Under the pieces are notes generated by a model. The model ran no database searches, was not told the DNA's origin, and was given only the letters and a program-made list of their open reading frames with translations. Below, piece after piece: positions 20,664-32,056 of a stretch of 64,000 nucleotides of DNA. The position numbers were made by a program, and so were the translations under genes. The stretch is from Chlorops oryzae (Eukaryota; Arthropoda; Insecta; Diptera; Chloropidae). Where the stretch lies: NCBI GenBank assembly GCA_020466095.1, contig CM035806.1:4325363-4389362 (forward strand), given 5' to 3'. Each line of letters starts with the position of its first letter. Positions within the stretch are counted from its first letter, which is position 1.

Positions 20664-21688
20664 TTAACCCTATAATTCCACAATTGCTTTTCAATGACAA
20701 AATCAGATAGAAGACTAATTCAGACCTGTTAAATCCCGATTAAGATTAATAATCATGAATTATTGTTCTTTTTTTAATCCATAATCATTATTAATTTAAC
20801 TTCTTGAAATTTTTGATTATTAATGATTGCGATTACCAAATAATCGTGAAATAATCAGGACTATTTCAGATTAATGAAAAAAATCAGAAAAAATCAAAAA
20901 ATAATCAAAAAAATAATCCCGATTAATTTTAGATTATTTTTGAATATTTTTGATTTTTTTTGATTATTTTTGATTTGTTCTGATTATTTTTGGGTTTTTT
21001 GATTTTTTTTGATTATTTTTGATTTGTTCTGATTTTTTTTTATTAATTTTAATTATTTTCAATTTGTATTTGAATAACATCGCAATGTAAAATTCGCCTC
21101 TCGAAAGTATTGCCGGTGGTTTGACGAGGGGTGGTCCTAACCACAGGTGGCCGGTGAATTCACTTGTCCGGTGCCGGTCCCACGGACTATAGGGAAACTT
21201 TGGAAAAACGATGTTATTCAATTACAAATTGAAAATAATTAAAATTAATAAAAAAAATCAGAACAAATCAAAAATAATCAAAAAAAATCAAAAACCCAAA
21301 AATAATCAGGAAAAATCAAAAATAATAAAAAAAAAAAATCAAAAATATTCAAAAATAATCTAAAAATAATCGGGATTATTTTTTTGATTATTTTTTGATT
21401 TTTCTGATTTTTTTTATTAATCTGAAATAATCCTGATTATTTCATGATTATTTGGTAATCGCAATCATTGATTAATATAGGTCATACAAAAATAATCATT
21501 AAATAATCACTATTTCACTCATAAGAAAAAAATAATCTGATTAATTAATCATTAATTAAATAATCATTATTTAACAGGTCTGGACTAATTTCGAGTAGAG
21601 AAAAATGAATCTGAAATTATTATTATTATTTTTATTTTTATTTCTTACTATAGTGCGCTTTAGACGAAGGCAGGAATTAGAGGGTTAA
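20664..21688. mobile_element. TTAACCCTCTAA MITE split by a hAT insertion
   Basis: Ends are TTAACCCTATAATTCC (20664) and GGAATTAGAGGGTTAA (21688). Removing the inserted hAT (20721-21582) and one 8-bp duplicate leaves 155 bases, matching the intact relative of 156 bases at 46085-46240, with shared phrases GACTAATT/GACTAGTT and GAATCTGAAATTATTA/GAGTCTGAAATTATTA. This proves both boundaries and the insertion order. Confidence 0.9.
20721..21582. mobile_element. hAT-type foldback element with 8-bp target duplication
   Basis: An 862-bp element with ends CAGACCTGTTAAAT / ATTTAACAGGTCTG, flanked by exact GACTAATT (20713-20720, 21583-21590). Most of its length is inverted: GATTATTTTTGATTTGTTCT-type sequence on the left is mirrored by AGAACAAATCAAAAATAATC on the right around a GC-richer core at about 21085-21205. 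The core has GGTGGCCGGTGAATTCAC and a small CCGGTG repeat set but no coding frame. It would form a very long hairpin if transcribed. Confidence 0.92.
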
Positions 21689-22232
21689 CAAAAAAAAAAA
21701 AAAAAAAAAAAATTGATCAAAAGCAGCGTAAATTCTTTTAAAATTTTTACGTCCTGATTCGAACAGATTCGTCCACGGCTTACGTTCTCCCGATATAAGT
21801 AGATATTTTTTATATACACAATAAGGTCTTTCCCTTAAACGTATATTTGTCTGGAAAACCTTGAAAAGTCGTAAATCAAGAAGGCTTAAAAATGATTGAA
21901 TGAAATTTCGTATGAAAAGTTTTACACTTTTCCGCTTTTTGGATCTTTTCACATTCAAGTGAATACCCTAAATCTCTTCATGGTATGTATGTATATCTTT
22001 CTTTCGCTCGTCGCGTCTTTTTCGAATTTTTAAGTTTACACATTCCAATAGGATTCGATCCAATTAATCAGGCTTCATATTGGGTGCAATCTTCTTCCTC
22101 AAATTCCGATTTTTTTCGAAAACCTACCATTAACCACTAACCTTGCTGATCCTTTTTTTTTGTTTTTTTTTTTTTTTTTTTTTTTTTTTTGTAGGGCTCA
22201 CACACTTCGTTGCGGCTATGCAGCTTTTACGT
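21689..22232. other. intergenic stretch with poly(T) tract
   Basis: Poly(A) at 21689-21711 and poly(T) at 22151-22191. The short open frame across 22143-22343 is not supported. Confidence 0.45.
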
Positions 22233-22774
22233 TTAAGGGTACTGTTTACCTTCGACAGCCGAAAAGCAAGAGTTTACGAAAAAATTTATTACTCAAAAAG
22301 TTTTAAACATATTGACAAGCGGTTTTTTTTATTCGATAGATAATGGATCAAGGTAATTGAAGATTTTGTTGTTGTTGTTGTTGTTGCAGCGGTTGTTGTT
22401 GTAGCCTGCTTCAAAGTTGACCAAAAAATCGGGTAGAGACAAACGGGTGCACATTTTTCTCAGGACTGGATCATTTGAAAGTAAAAATAAAAATGGGGAT
22501 ATGTTAAGTATACGGTCTAGTTTGGTGGGAACTAGGATATCCTGGATCGGTCAATAAATGACCGTGATATAGGACTTTTAAAAAAAATTTGAAAATCGAC
22601 CCTTTTTCTAACCACTTTTTTGGCTGTAGCTCCGTTATTTATAAACCGATCCAAAATATATCCTAGTTCCTTGCTTAAAAATTTCAGGGGACGTTTTTAA
22701 CATTATAACGCATAATGTAAGCCAAAAAAAAAATTATCGAAAAAAAAATTTTCAAAGGTAAACAGTACCCTTAA
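22233..22774. mobile_element. TTAA-bounded MITE, family C
   Basis: A 542-bp element with ends TTAAGGGTACTGTTTACCTT and AAGGTAAACAGTACCCTTAA. It contains a (GTT)n run at 22366-22402. A phrase about ATTTATAAACCGATCCAAAATATATCC resembles wording of other TTAA MITEs. No coding frame. Confidence 0.9.
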
Positions 22775-23760
22775 GCACGTTTTATTTTGCTCGCCACAAT
22801 TTGTGCTTAAGTCCCTCCTGTTGCTGTGGTCGTTTTTGTTTTTTTTCACAGGTCCCTTTTTTTTTTTTCTTTTTTGTTGCAGCATCGCTGTTTGTTTCAC
22901 ATTCGCGCGAATTTCCAATTGGCAAAGGATTTCAGCACGAGAGTTTAGTCTTCGTTGGTTGTCTACTGCGGGTGGTTCGAATTATTTCGCAAACACGGTA
23001 AACTTCGCGGCAAAGGATATACAGGTTCACACTTATCGATGCTATGTATTCCGTTTTAAGTTGTTTGAGCGTCGACGTCGGTTGATGCTTTTACGTGTTT
23101 TTTTTTTTTTTGGCGTTCGTATTCGTTCATATTATCGAGCGCTGCCGGCTTTTCTAAGTGACTTGTTTTCAAATAGTCTATTGTTTATTTTGTTCAAATG
23201 AGCTAACGCCAGAAAGTATGCTTTCGAAATGATATTTTAATTGATTGGCAAATTACATCTCAATCGAACTGAATGAAAATCGTGAGGGAAAGCCCATAGA
23301 AGGAACATTCTAAAACAATTAACAATTCATTGAGAATTTTTTGAGTGAAGTGAAGAAGCGGTTGTGGGTTCGATAAATTACATTCGCCGTCTTTGATGGC
23401 CAAAACGCAAAATTCAAAAAATATTAACAATCTGTGAACATTTCCAAGGAGCTGTTATAGTCTTCCTTAAGCCCAACGCTCGAAGAATTCCTATAGGGCG
23501 AGCAATATGCAGTCCGATAATGTGAAATCAGCATGAGTTCAGTAAGAAAAAAATCTCATTCGATCATTTCTTTTTAGCTTATTTAAAAAATTTCTTATAT
23601 TTATTCATTTTTTTTGGTTCCATCCAATATACTTAGGTTCCTTGACACAGTAGAGCAATGTTGGTTTTGTGGTGGCAATCGCAATGCAGCATTGAGCTGT
23701 GTAAGAAGAGACTTCCATACTACTTATTTGAATTTCTTTTTTCTGTTTTCTTGCCTCACA
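22775..23760. other. intergenic or intronic stretch
   Basis: A poly-pyrimidine run ending GTTGCAG near 22853-22883 looks like a splice acceptor, and the following 100 bases stay open in one frame, but I could not identify a protein. If the possible exon at 23761 is real, part of this may be intron. Confidence 0.3.
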
Positions 23761-23861
23761 GTGCTTTTCAATTGGAAAAAGACTTAAAATATTATATGCA
23801 AATAAAAGAAGCAAAATTTGCACGTCTGTTGGTGCGCGAAGGTGCAACATTATGGAATTAA
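23761..23861 (+). CDS. possible terminal coding exon, unassigned
   Basis: A good acceptor (TTTTCTGTTTTCTTGCCTCACAG has the right shape) is followed by an open frame reading AFQLEKDLKYYMQIKEAKFA and ending RLLVREGATLWN then TAA. The charged, helical composition is more protein-like than surrounding frames. I do not recognise the family and found no convincing upstream exon in matching phase: the nearby candidate ending at 23703 joins in the wrong phase. It may be a chance frame. Confidence 0.25.
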
Positions 23862-23889
23862 AAGTAATTGAAGAGTTCTGTTTAAAGTT

Positions 23890-24510
23890 CCTCTCTACCT
23901 CTTTTTCCCATTTTCTTTTCTTCTATCTCAATCTCCTACCTCTCTTTTCCTCTCTATCTCTCGATCTCTTTGTCGCTCTCTTTCTCTCTCCTTCTCACTT
24001 CAACTCCCTTACACTTCATCTTATATCTCCTCGCTTCCACTCTACCTTTCCATCTCTCTCTTCCTCTCTCTTCCTCTTACTTCTTATCTCTTCCTCTCTC
24101 TTCATCTCCCTCTTTCTCTCTACCTATCCATATCTTTAACTTTCCATCTCTCTACCTCTCCATCTCTCTACCTCTCCATCTCTCTACCTCTCCATCTCTC
24201 TACCTCTCCATCTCTCTACCTCTCCATCTCTCTACCTCTCCATCTCTCTCCCTCCATCTCTCTACCTCTCCATCTCTCTACCTCTCCATCTCTCTACCTC
24301 TCCATCTCTCTACCTCTCCATCTCTCTACCTCTCCATCTCTCTACCTCTCCATCTCTCTACCTCTCCATCTCTCTACCTCTCCATCTCTCTCTCTCTCTC
24401 TCTCTCCCTCCCTCTCTTTCTTCCCCTCTATCCACAAATTTCTCTCTCTTTCCCCTTCTTTCTACATACTTATATGCCTCTCTATCCTTCTTTATCCTTC
24501 TATCTCATTC
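23890..24510. repeat. CT-rich array with a 16-bp minisatellite
   Basis: From about 24145 to 24390 the unit CATCTCTCTACCTCTC (16 bp) repeats about 15 times with one shortened unit near 24241-24258. Flanks are looser CT-rich sequence. Ser/Leu/Pro-rich open frames here are repeat artefacts. Confidence 0.93.
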
Positions 24511-26817
24511 TTTTCATAAATTAAATAAAGCAATAAAAATAAGACGTATACGTAACGTTGCTAACTACAAATTTCCTTTGAAATGACATTGCTCATACGT
24601 CGGGTACCAAAACACTTTGACACGCAAATTTTAAATAAGAGGAATCGTTCCCAACGCTTCACAGAACTGCTTTACGGCCAGATACCCCTCATTTTCTTCC
24701 ATTTCTTTTAACTTCTTTCAGATTTAATTTCACCTGACCATCAATAGATATTTTAGCATGCATAGTATATGTATGCATATACCTAATTTCATTGAACTCG
24801 CTCCTGTCATTTTGGTATTGAAATATTCAACTCATATGGTCGCTATAAAACTGTAAGGAGTCCACCGAGATTCACTCCCGCCGTTTTAACTTAAAATTTA
24901 CTTTAATGCACGCTCCGAAAAACCTACTGTTAACTACGCGTAGGTATATGCACTCCGTATCCACTGTCTTGCACATCCTCTTCCTCTTACAACTAGCACA
25001 TTTAATGCACGTTTTTCAGCTTGAACAGCGGAATTTCTCGAAAAAAAAAAAAAAAAACCCATACAAAATCTCTGGGGCTCCCCCATTTTAAAGCTTTTGA
25101 ATTATTTACTGGGAAAAATAACTTCAAAAGGCATTCTGTTAAAGAAACATGCTAGTAGGAAATTTCATCATTGTATGTATTAAAAATGGAATTTAGCAAT
25201 TGGTCAAAGCCTTAGCCCTGAATAAATGCTTTCACGACTACATATTGTCGCTAACCAGTGACCCACCCGTTCATGTGATTAAATTATTCATGTGTCTAAA
25301 TGTTTCCTTAAAAATTTCCGATCGGGTTATCCAAAAATGTGTGGCATATGCATGAGAATGTTGCTTCACACTTACCATGTGTTTTTGTGCACTTGAAGAC
25401 ACCAAGGCTTTTCGTTTCAGTATCACACACACACAGCTCATATCTAAGACAGTAACCCACTGGGCGCACACAATCAAGTGGATTTCAACACTTCACAATG
25501 CAACGAGCGGAACAGAGAGACTTCAACAGAATGGAACTTAGCTTCGGGCTAGGCTTAAAACCACTTCGGAGTGCATTATCACTATCATAATCGCCATTAT
25601 CATCATCATCATCATCATCATCATATCATCATCATCATCATCATCATCGTTTACATGACTGTGAGCGTCATCGCATTGGATGAAAAGAAAAGGACGACTG
25701 TGGTGTTTCTTTCAATCGAAGCTCTACAATTCTGGTCCAGCCGAAGTAAACTTCTTTCCATGCCTAAACCTTGAAGAAGAATGATTTATGATTTTGAATT
25801 AATTGAAATCCATTTCATAAATTCTACGATAGTTAGTTGACAGCCTTATAAATGCTCTTGAGATAAGACGCTCTATAATAACGAACACAGTCAGCATCGC
25901 CCAATTTAGGGTGGGGCAGTCGGGAAAATTCGCAAAGCGGCACTATTAGGGGCGGTAATTTTCACAAAGGTATTCGAAAACAGTACCTATATCATAGTGC
26001 CATCATAGGGGCGGAAAATATTGTAGCCCAGAACGGTAAAAAGCTGGAAGCTGGCCCATAAAAGGCAGGCATAAAAGAATGGTGAATTGCTAAGCTACTT
26101 AAGTAGCTCTCTCTGGCTAAAGTTTTTGTCTTTTTTTTTCAAAGGTCGATTTTCCTGGGCCAATTTTTCTTCAAATGCGAATGCTGTACGGGCGTAATGC
26201 AGGCTATGATGAAGGAGGGCATTTTTTTTTTTTTTTTAGTTCCAAATTAAAGCGAGGAGGCATAGTCCCATCGCGATTCTTATATACTGTATATTCGAGT
26301 AAATATGTCCATATTGATGGCATATTGATTTGTACACCCTAAGATCCAAGAGAAGGGAGTCGACGGTTCAACGGCTGCCAACGACGTGGAAGAAATTTTA
26401 GTTTCAACGCTTGGAAACTTTTTCTATTTTTGGCGTAGATTACTTTTTAAAAATGAAAATGAGAGTCATTAAAGCTCTGGAATAATTTATCCGATTCATT
26501 TAACGTGTGGATGACAATCGAGTTGCCCGAGAATGCCATTGAGAAGCAAATGAAGCTCGACGTTTTATAAACTTGAAAAGAAAAGAAAGCTGCACGTCCT
26601 TTAAGGAAAAGAAATTAAAATTTCTTTTTGAATTTTTGTTTTTGTTATTTTAACGGAGTGGAATATGGATCACATAGAATAATACTTAAAGATTCCAGTG
26701 AATGTTGGCCGAAAGGTGAGAATGCTAAAATAAGCTAATTAAATTTATCAAATTGAAGTTTCTTTCATTTTCAACATATACTTATGTACATAGATTTTGA
26801 TCACGTATTAATTTGAG
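24511..26817. other. intergenic stretch with (CAT)n microsatellite
   Basis: A (CAT)n run is at 25592-25650 and a poly(T) tract at 26220-26237. The rest shows no recognised gene or bounded element. Confidence 0.45.
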
Positions 26818-27535
26818 ATGATGGTGTTGATGATGGTGATGATGGTGATGATGGTGAGGTTGGTGATGATGGTGGTGATGATGATGGTGATGACGATAGT
26901 GATGATGGAGATGATGGTGATGATGATGGTTATGATGGTGGTGATGATGGTGATGATGTTGGTGATAATGATGATAATGGTGATGATGATGGAGATGATG
27001 GTGACGATGATGGTGATGATGATGGTGAGGTTGGTGATGATGTTGATGATGTTGATGATAATGATGATGGTGATAATGGTGAGGTTGGTGTTGATGATGA
27101 TGGTGATGGTGAGGTTAGTGATGAAGATGGTGATGATTATGGTGTTGATGATGGTGATGATGATGGTAATGATGATGACGATGGTGATGATGATGGTGAT
27201 GACGATGGTGATCATGGTGTTGATGGTGATGATGATGGTGTTGATGTTGTTGATGGTGATGATGGAGAGGTTGGTGATAATGATGGTGAGGTTGGTGATG
27301 ATGGTGTTGTTGATGATAGTGAGGTTGGTGATGATGGTGTTGATGTTGTTGATGGTGACGATGATGGTGATGATGATGGTGTTGAGGGTGATGATGCTGG
27401 TGATGATGATGGTGTGGATGGTGAGGTTGGTGATGACGATGGTGTTGATGTTGTTGATGGTGACGATGATGGTGTTGAGGGTGATGATGATGTTGATGGT
27501 GAGGTTGGTGATGATGACGGTGATGATGATTATGA
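26818..27535. repeat. (GATGGT)n-type minisatellite, 718 bp
   Basis: Long purine-rich array of GATGATGGTGAT words with GAGGTTGGTGATGAT interruptions that recur at variable spacing. It stays open in several frames on both strands (Met/Val-rich, His-rich), which is an artefact. A shorter copy (58333-58600) sits in front of the same downstream repeat, so the array belongs to that repeat. Confidence 0.95.
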
Positions 27536-28577
27536 CTTACGCACGTTCTTGCTTCATCACGTCTCAAAAAATCTTCAGAAATTCTACGGGTCTTATGTGT
27601 CCTATTTTATTAACCAAATGAGAATTATAGGCGTCATGCTAAAATTTTATTCTATGCACTGATGCCAGAACGATGTGTTTTTTGCCGTTTTGAGGAATTT
27701 TTTCGATTTTACCTTTACCAAAAATGATTCAAACGTGTACAAAAGATTTTTACTGATCACTTTCTTAAATAAAACTGAAATAAGGACACTATTTACCTAT
27801 CGATTATTGAAACTATCGATAAATGAAATTATCGATTAATGAATTTATCGTTTATTGAAACGATCGATTATTGAACTTATAGGTTATTTCGACAATCTTT
27901 TATTGAACCGATGATTATTGAAAATATCGTTTATCGGAACTATCGATTATTGCGCAGATCGATTATCGAACTATCGATTACCAAACTTATCGATAGTTGT
28001 CCAGCTCTATCAAACGCATAAATAAGAAAAACTTACCCAGCTTGCCACGTCACGTCATGAAAAATTCTCAGAAATTCTGCGAGTCTTATGTGTCCCATTT
28101 TACAAACCAAATGAGAATTATAGGCGACATGCTAAAATTTTATTCTATGCACTGATGTCAGAACGAAGTTTTTTTTTCCGTTTTGAGGGATTTTTTCGAT
28201 TTTAATTTTAACCAAAAATGACTTCAAATGTGTACAAGGGATTTTTACTGATCACTTTCCTGAAGAAAACAGAAATAAAGGGATTTTTTGTCAATTTCCA
28301 AGGGAAAAGAGTCACCAAAATACTGCCTAGCATCAGTGCTGGTTAGGTTTTCCGAATTCGGCTTTTTGTATACATATTACCACGTGATATTAATTGTGGA
28401 GGGATACTTATGCACAGTATTCTATTAAATTGTTATAGGACCACCATGAATTTTTAAAATTTTAAACTTTCAAATGGTTGATCACTAGCAATTTTCCAAT
28501 AATATAAGTTTACAATTTAAAGTATATCTTCCGATAGTACTATCGATATTTCAGACTATCGACTCTCGAGACTATCC
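27536..28577. repeat. dispersed composite repeat, copy 1 (with TATCGATTATTGAA array)
   Basis: After the GAT array comes a conserved block (27543-27785) with TCTTCAGAAATTCTACGGG and GAGAATTATAGGCG, then a 15-16 bp satellite of TATCGATTATTGAAC words at 27796-28005, then a second copy of the conserved block (28043-28330) and a tail with TAGGACCACCATGAATTTTT and ATATCTTCCGATAGTACTAT. The tail and block match 58620-59200. Confidence 0.8.
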
Positions 28578-29227
28578 CAAGCGCAGTCCCGCGCTTGTCC
28601 GTCGATTGCGTGACATGTGTGAATTTGTGTGTGCGGCCATAGCCATACGTAAATTTGTATTTGGACGTTGTGTACATTTTGCATATTTTCGTCTTGTCTG
28701 CTTGTGAAGAGACGATTGAGACGATTTGCTTTCTCATGAGAGCGAACTCTCTGCTCTAAACCGGTTTGTACTTTTGTGTAATTGAATGGTTTGTGGGTGA
28801 GGGATATTCGGGGATGTGGTATGGGAGAGTTTTTTTTTATCTTCCCCGTGCGTCCCTCTCCCCCAAACGAACTTTGTTGTCGCGTAAAATGAACGATGAA
28901 CATGTTGAACGCACATTGAATTCGCCGCTATTTGAGTGTCCTATCATCGATTTAATAGACATTATCACGTCAAAAAAAGGATGTGATTCTCAAGGATTTA
29001 AAATTAGTTTTAACAACAGTTAAGCAATGAAATTACCTCATTTTTGCTCGGAATTTCTGTGACGGGTGTAACCTGTAAGAATGTTTTGCGTGGAGTTGCT
29101 CTTATGCTTTAAAACTCACTAAAACATTTTCGTTTGAGGGGTTTCATTTTGTATTAATTGAAATTTAAAATGAATTGCAAGAAAAACTTTTTTCAAATGA
29201 TTTTTTGGCACAGCGTTATTTCTGTGA
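28578..29227. other. intergenic stretch, nothing recognised
   Basis: No family-like protein in any frame. The frame at 28766-29023 on plus is open for 85 codons without recognisable content. Confidence 0.4.
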
Positions 29228-29560
29228 CACATTTTTAAGTTCATCGTCTGAAAGTCCTGAATATATTTAGAAAATCCTTATATTTGGTACTGTCAGATTG
29301 CCTGCAGGTCAATTTTAAATCGCTCTCGAAAAGTGTGGCCGAGAATTAAATTGCTCACTTTCTTATGGCTATATCTCGCAAACCGTTTAATATTTGATTT
29401 TCCTGTGTATAACAAAGTTTTAGCCTTAGACAAAGAGAAAAGAACTTTAATAGTAACTGATCCAAACAAACGTCATCTAGTAGCTATAAATTGCAAAAAT
29501 CTCAAAAATGTAAAATATTTGTCATCCTTTATACCATTTGTGGCCCATAGCTCCCAAACT
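29228..29560 (+). repeat. dispersed repeat, copy 1
   Basis: Matches 31727-32056. About 180-250 central bases (TGCCTGCAGGTCAATTTTAA through CTCAAAAATGTAAAATATTT) look essentially identical in both copies, whereas the first 80 bases and what follows differ more. Both are in the same orientation, 2.5 kb apart. An open frame crosses the conserved core in both copies but is shifted upstream by a deletion, so coding is doubtful. Confidence 0.85.
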
Positions 29561-29764
29561 GATACGAAGTTTACTATAATTTTTTAATTTAAATGAAGGA
29601 AAAATTAAACTGGGTAACTCCTCTTGGGCCAGCAACTGCATCCGAGAGCTCCTTGATGCCGATTTGGTACTGCAAAGTTGAACATTTTTATCCGAAATGA
29701 GAAGAAAAAACATAACACTACACTTTAAACATTCTCAAAATGACGTTAATTGGTCTTAAATATA

Positions 29765-29798
<34 letters not shown>

Positions 29799-30484
29799 GA
29801 TAAATATACATCGCTTAAAATATAGGAACGTACATTTCCACAAAATCAAATGTATTCTATAAGAATATATAAAGATTTGCAAAACTTCCTAAACACCTAC
29901 GAAAATGGGCACAATAGTGGCAAAACGATCGGTTGCCAAAGGCGTCTGAAGGATGAAAATAATGTTGCCATTTTACAGATAATCGGTATTGTGGTCAGCA
30001 TTGATAATTTCGAATATTACATATTATTCAAAGGATAGTTTTTATTCCTTCAAAATGGAGGTTTCAGGCCCAGAGTTCTAAAATTGACACCTGGCTAATA
30101 TTTTTCACTACCAAACACAACTTTTTTTTTTTAATCGAGATCACCTGAAAAAAATGGTTTAGTGAACGTGGGAATTCGCAGCCATTCATACCCGATAAAA
30201 GAAATCCGAAAATATTTTATAATACCTTGAGAAGCAAGGAGTTTTTGGGGGGCATTACAGACTAGTTTCTTAAAACAATAGGTATATACCAACAAAATAC
30301 CCCAAAAAATACGAAACACTATGGAAAAAAAAAAACACTTGGCTATAACCATTGAATCTGATCGACATACACTTCAAAATCATCTGAGTCATCGCTTTGA
30401 TGATCCTTTCGTTGAAAACGATTAAAAGCCGAACGAGTACTTCCAGCACTTCGAATGGGAAAAGGCAAATGGATCTTTTGTAAA
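29561..30484. other. intergenic stretch 3' of the secreted-protein gene
   Basis: A (TA)n plus poly(T) tract is at 29758-29799. No other bounded feature. On the minus strand, the first part beyond 30484 remains open in another frame (see findings). Confidence 0.45.
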
Positions 30485-31012
30485 TTAAGTCGCGTGAAAC
30501 GATGCGATCGTCCCACCGCCACGATCATCGTAATCAACATGACCATTTGAATCATCATAATTTTCATGTCGCCATCGTTTTCCTCGCTCCGATGACGTCT
30601 CGTACGCCTCGCTATCATCATCATCATCATCGTCATCCTCGTGGCTATGACTGTAAGGAATGTAACGGAGAATTTTATAGACCGTTTGTTTTGCCTCGCC
30701 GCTCGGCATCCGCGCATAAACCGTATGCGTATGATGATGCATTTTCATCTGAAGGGGAACGTGGATGATCAGACGTTTGCCGCCATGTCGTTTAGAGGGT
30801 AATGCATTCGCAGGTGTTGCCGCCATCAATTGCACCATAATCATTACAACAATAACGGCGATCATTCGGAATGGAAAAGAGGATGAGTGGATGGAATCTT
30901 TGATGTTTCTTCTAGTTGACTTTGGTTCTGTGCATAACTGGAATTAAGAAAGGAACGTTACAGTCCTTCGAATAATACTACCGGGATATTACCGATTGCT
31001 TACCTTCGCCAT
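30485..31012 (-). CDS. small secreted or membrane-anchored His/Asp-rich protein, two exons
   Basis: Coding exon 1 is only ATG GCG AAG (31012-31004); a 66-bp GTAAGC...CAG intron (31003-30938) leads into exon 2 (30937-30485, TAA). The join keeps one frame and gives 153 residues. A hydrophobic segment starts at Met28 (MIAVIVVMIMVQLMA, then ATPANA), a likely signal peptide if Met28 is the start or a signal anchor if Met1 is. Then come KRLIIHVPLQMKMHHHTHTV, a YKILRYIPY segment, an Asp octet and an acidic DYDDRGGG tail. The IHVP...HHTHT pattern recalls small secreted insect proteins, but I cannot name a family. A tiny first exon ending in Lys is typical of insect cuticle-type genes, which supports the splice. 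Function unknown. Confidence 0.7.
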
Positions 31013-31460
31013 AACTCTTTCCAGCTCCACAACGCTCGCTAAAAATTCGCATAGTTGCAAAATAAAATAAAACAAAACAAAACACAACGCTCAGACCACG
31101 TACTCGAGAGCCGCCATTTAACTAAGCGAAATCCATTCAAGCCGACTCATTTTTATAGCCCCGCTTAGAGTGCTCGCTGTGTTCATGCAGCGCATCAATC
31201 AAGCTGCGTCAATCTGCATCTAATTAGGGAGCATGCGGAAGCATTTCATCATAATTGCCATCACCATCGCCATCGCCATCTTCCTGTGCAACACGATTTG
31301 GGTATGGCCATGAAAATGAAATGAAAATTCAATGCTGCGTCTTCCAATTTTCTCTGATCGCGTTCTCATTGTTTTCGAGCTTCATTTGCATACGAACAAC
31401 TAAAACCCCAATAGGAAATGTAATGAGTATGCCATCGAATTGGTATAACCTACAATTTTG
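31013..31460. promoter_or_regulatory. upstream region of the secreted-protein gene
   Basis: Minus-strand 5' leader and promoter should lie here. I see TATAAAAATGAG on the minus strand near 31147-31158, a possible TATA box about 140 bases before the start codon. A CATCGCCATCGCC run is at 31260-31278. No other gene. Confidence 0.35.
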
Positions 31461-31462
31461 CT

Positions 31463-31465
<3 letters not shown>

Positions 31466-31501
<36 letters not shown>

Positions 31502-31535
31502 CTCTCTCACTCTCCATTATCATCCCTCTCTCATT

Positions 31536-31566
<31 letters not shown>

Positions 31567-31614
31567 TCTCTCCTCTCCCCTCTTCCCCTCTCTCTCTCTC
31601 CCTCCCACTCTCTC
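31466..31614. repeat. (CT)n microsatellite
   Basis: Nearly pure CTCTCT with a few CCTCTC and ATTC breaks. Open frames through it are artefacts. Confidence 0.95.
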
Positions 31615-31726
31615 TAAATCTGATAACGAGACCCTTCGAAGAATTATTTCAGATTTGTTTTAGCAGCTTTGTTCACAAAATGTTTCTTTAAATTTTCTAA
31701 AATCTATGAAAAGATTACACTGTAAA

Positions 31727-32056
31727 ACATTTTTGAGGTCATCATGTGAAAGTACTAGGTATATGTAGAAAATCTTCATACTTGGTTTTGCTAAATTGCC
31801 TGCAGGTCAATTTTAAATCGCTCTCGAAAAGTGTGGCCGAGAATTAAATTGCTCACTTTCTTATGGTATATCTCGCAAACCGTTTAATATTTGATTTTCC
31901 TGTGTATAACAAAGTTTTAGCCTTAGACAAAGAGAAAAGAACTTTAATAGTAACTGATCCAAACAAACGTCATCTAGTAGCTATAAATTGCAAAAATCTC
32001 AAAAATGTAAAATATTTGTCATCTCTTTATACCATTTGTGACCCATAGCTTCCAAA
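31727..32056 (+). repeat. dispersed repeat, copy 2
   Basis: Second copy of the repeat at 29228-29560, same orientation. The core is near-identical; it lacks two bases in TTATGGCTATATCTC and has one extra base near the end, so the two do not share a continuous reading frame. Confidence 0.85.

Noticed and set aside
23640..23703. CWFC motif resembling the start of a CWF19-type C-terminal domain
   Set aside because: The residues after CWFC do not follow the family pattern and the candidate exon joins the next one in the wrong phase.
26808..27621. Long Met/Val-, Ile/Thr- and His-rich open frames on both strands
   Set aside because: They are produced by the GAT minisatellite, which lacks stops in several frames. 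No start context, splice site or domain supports them.
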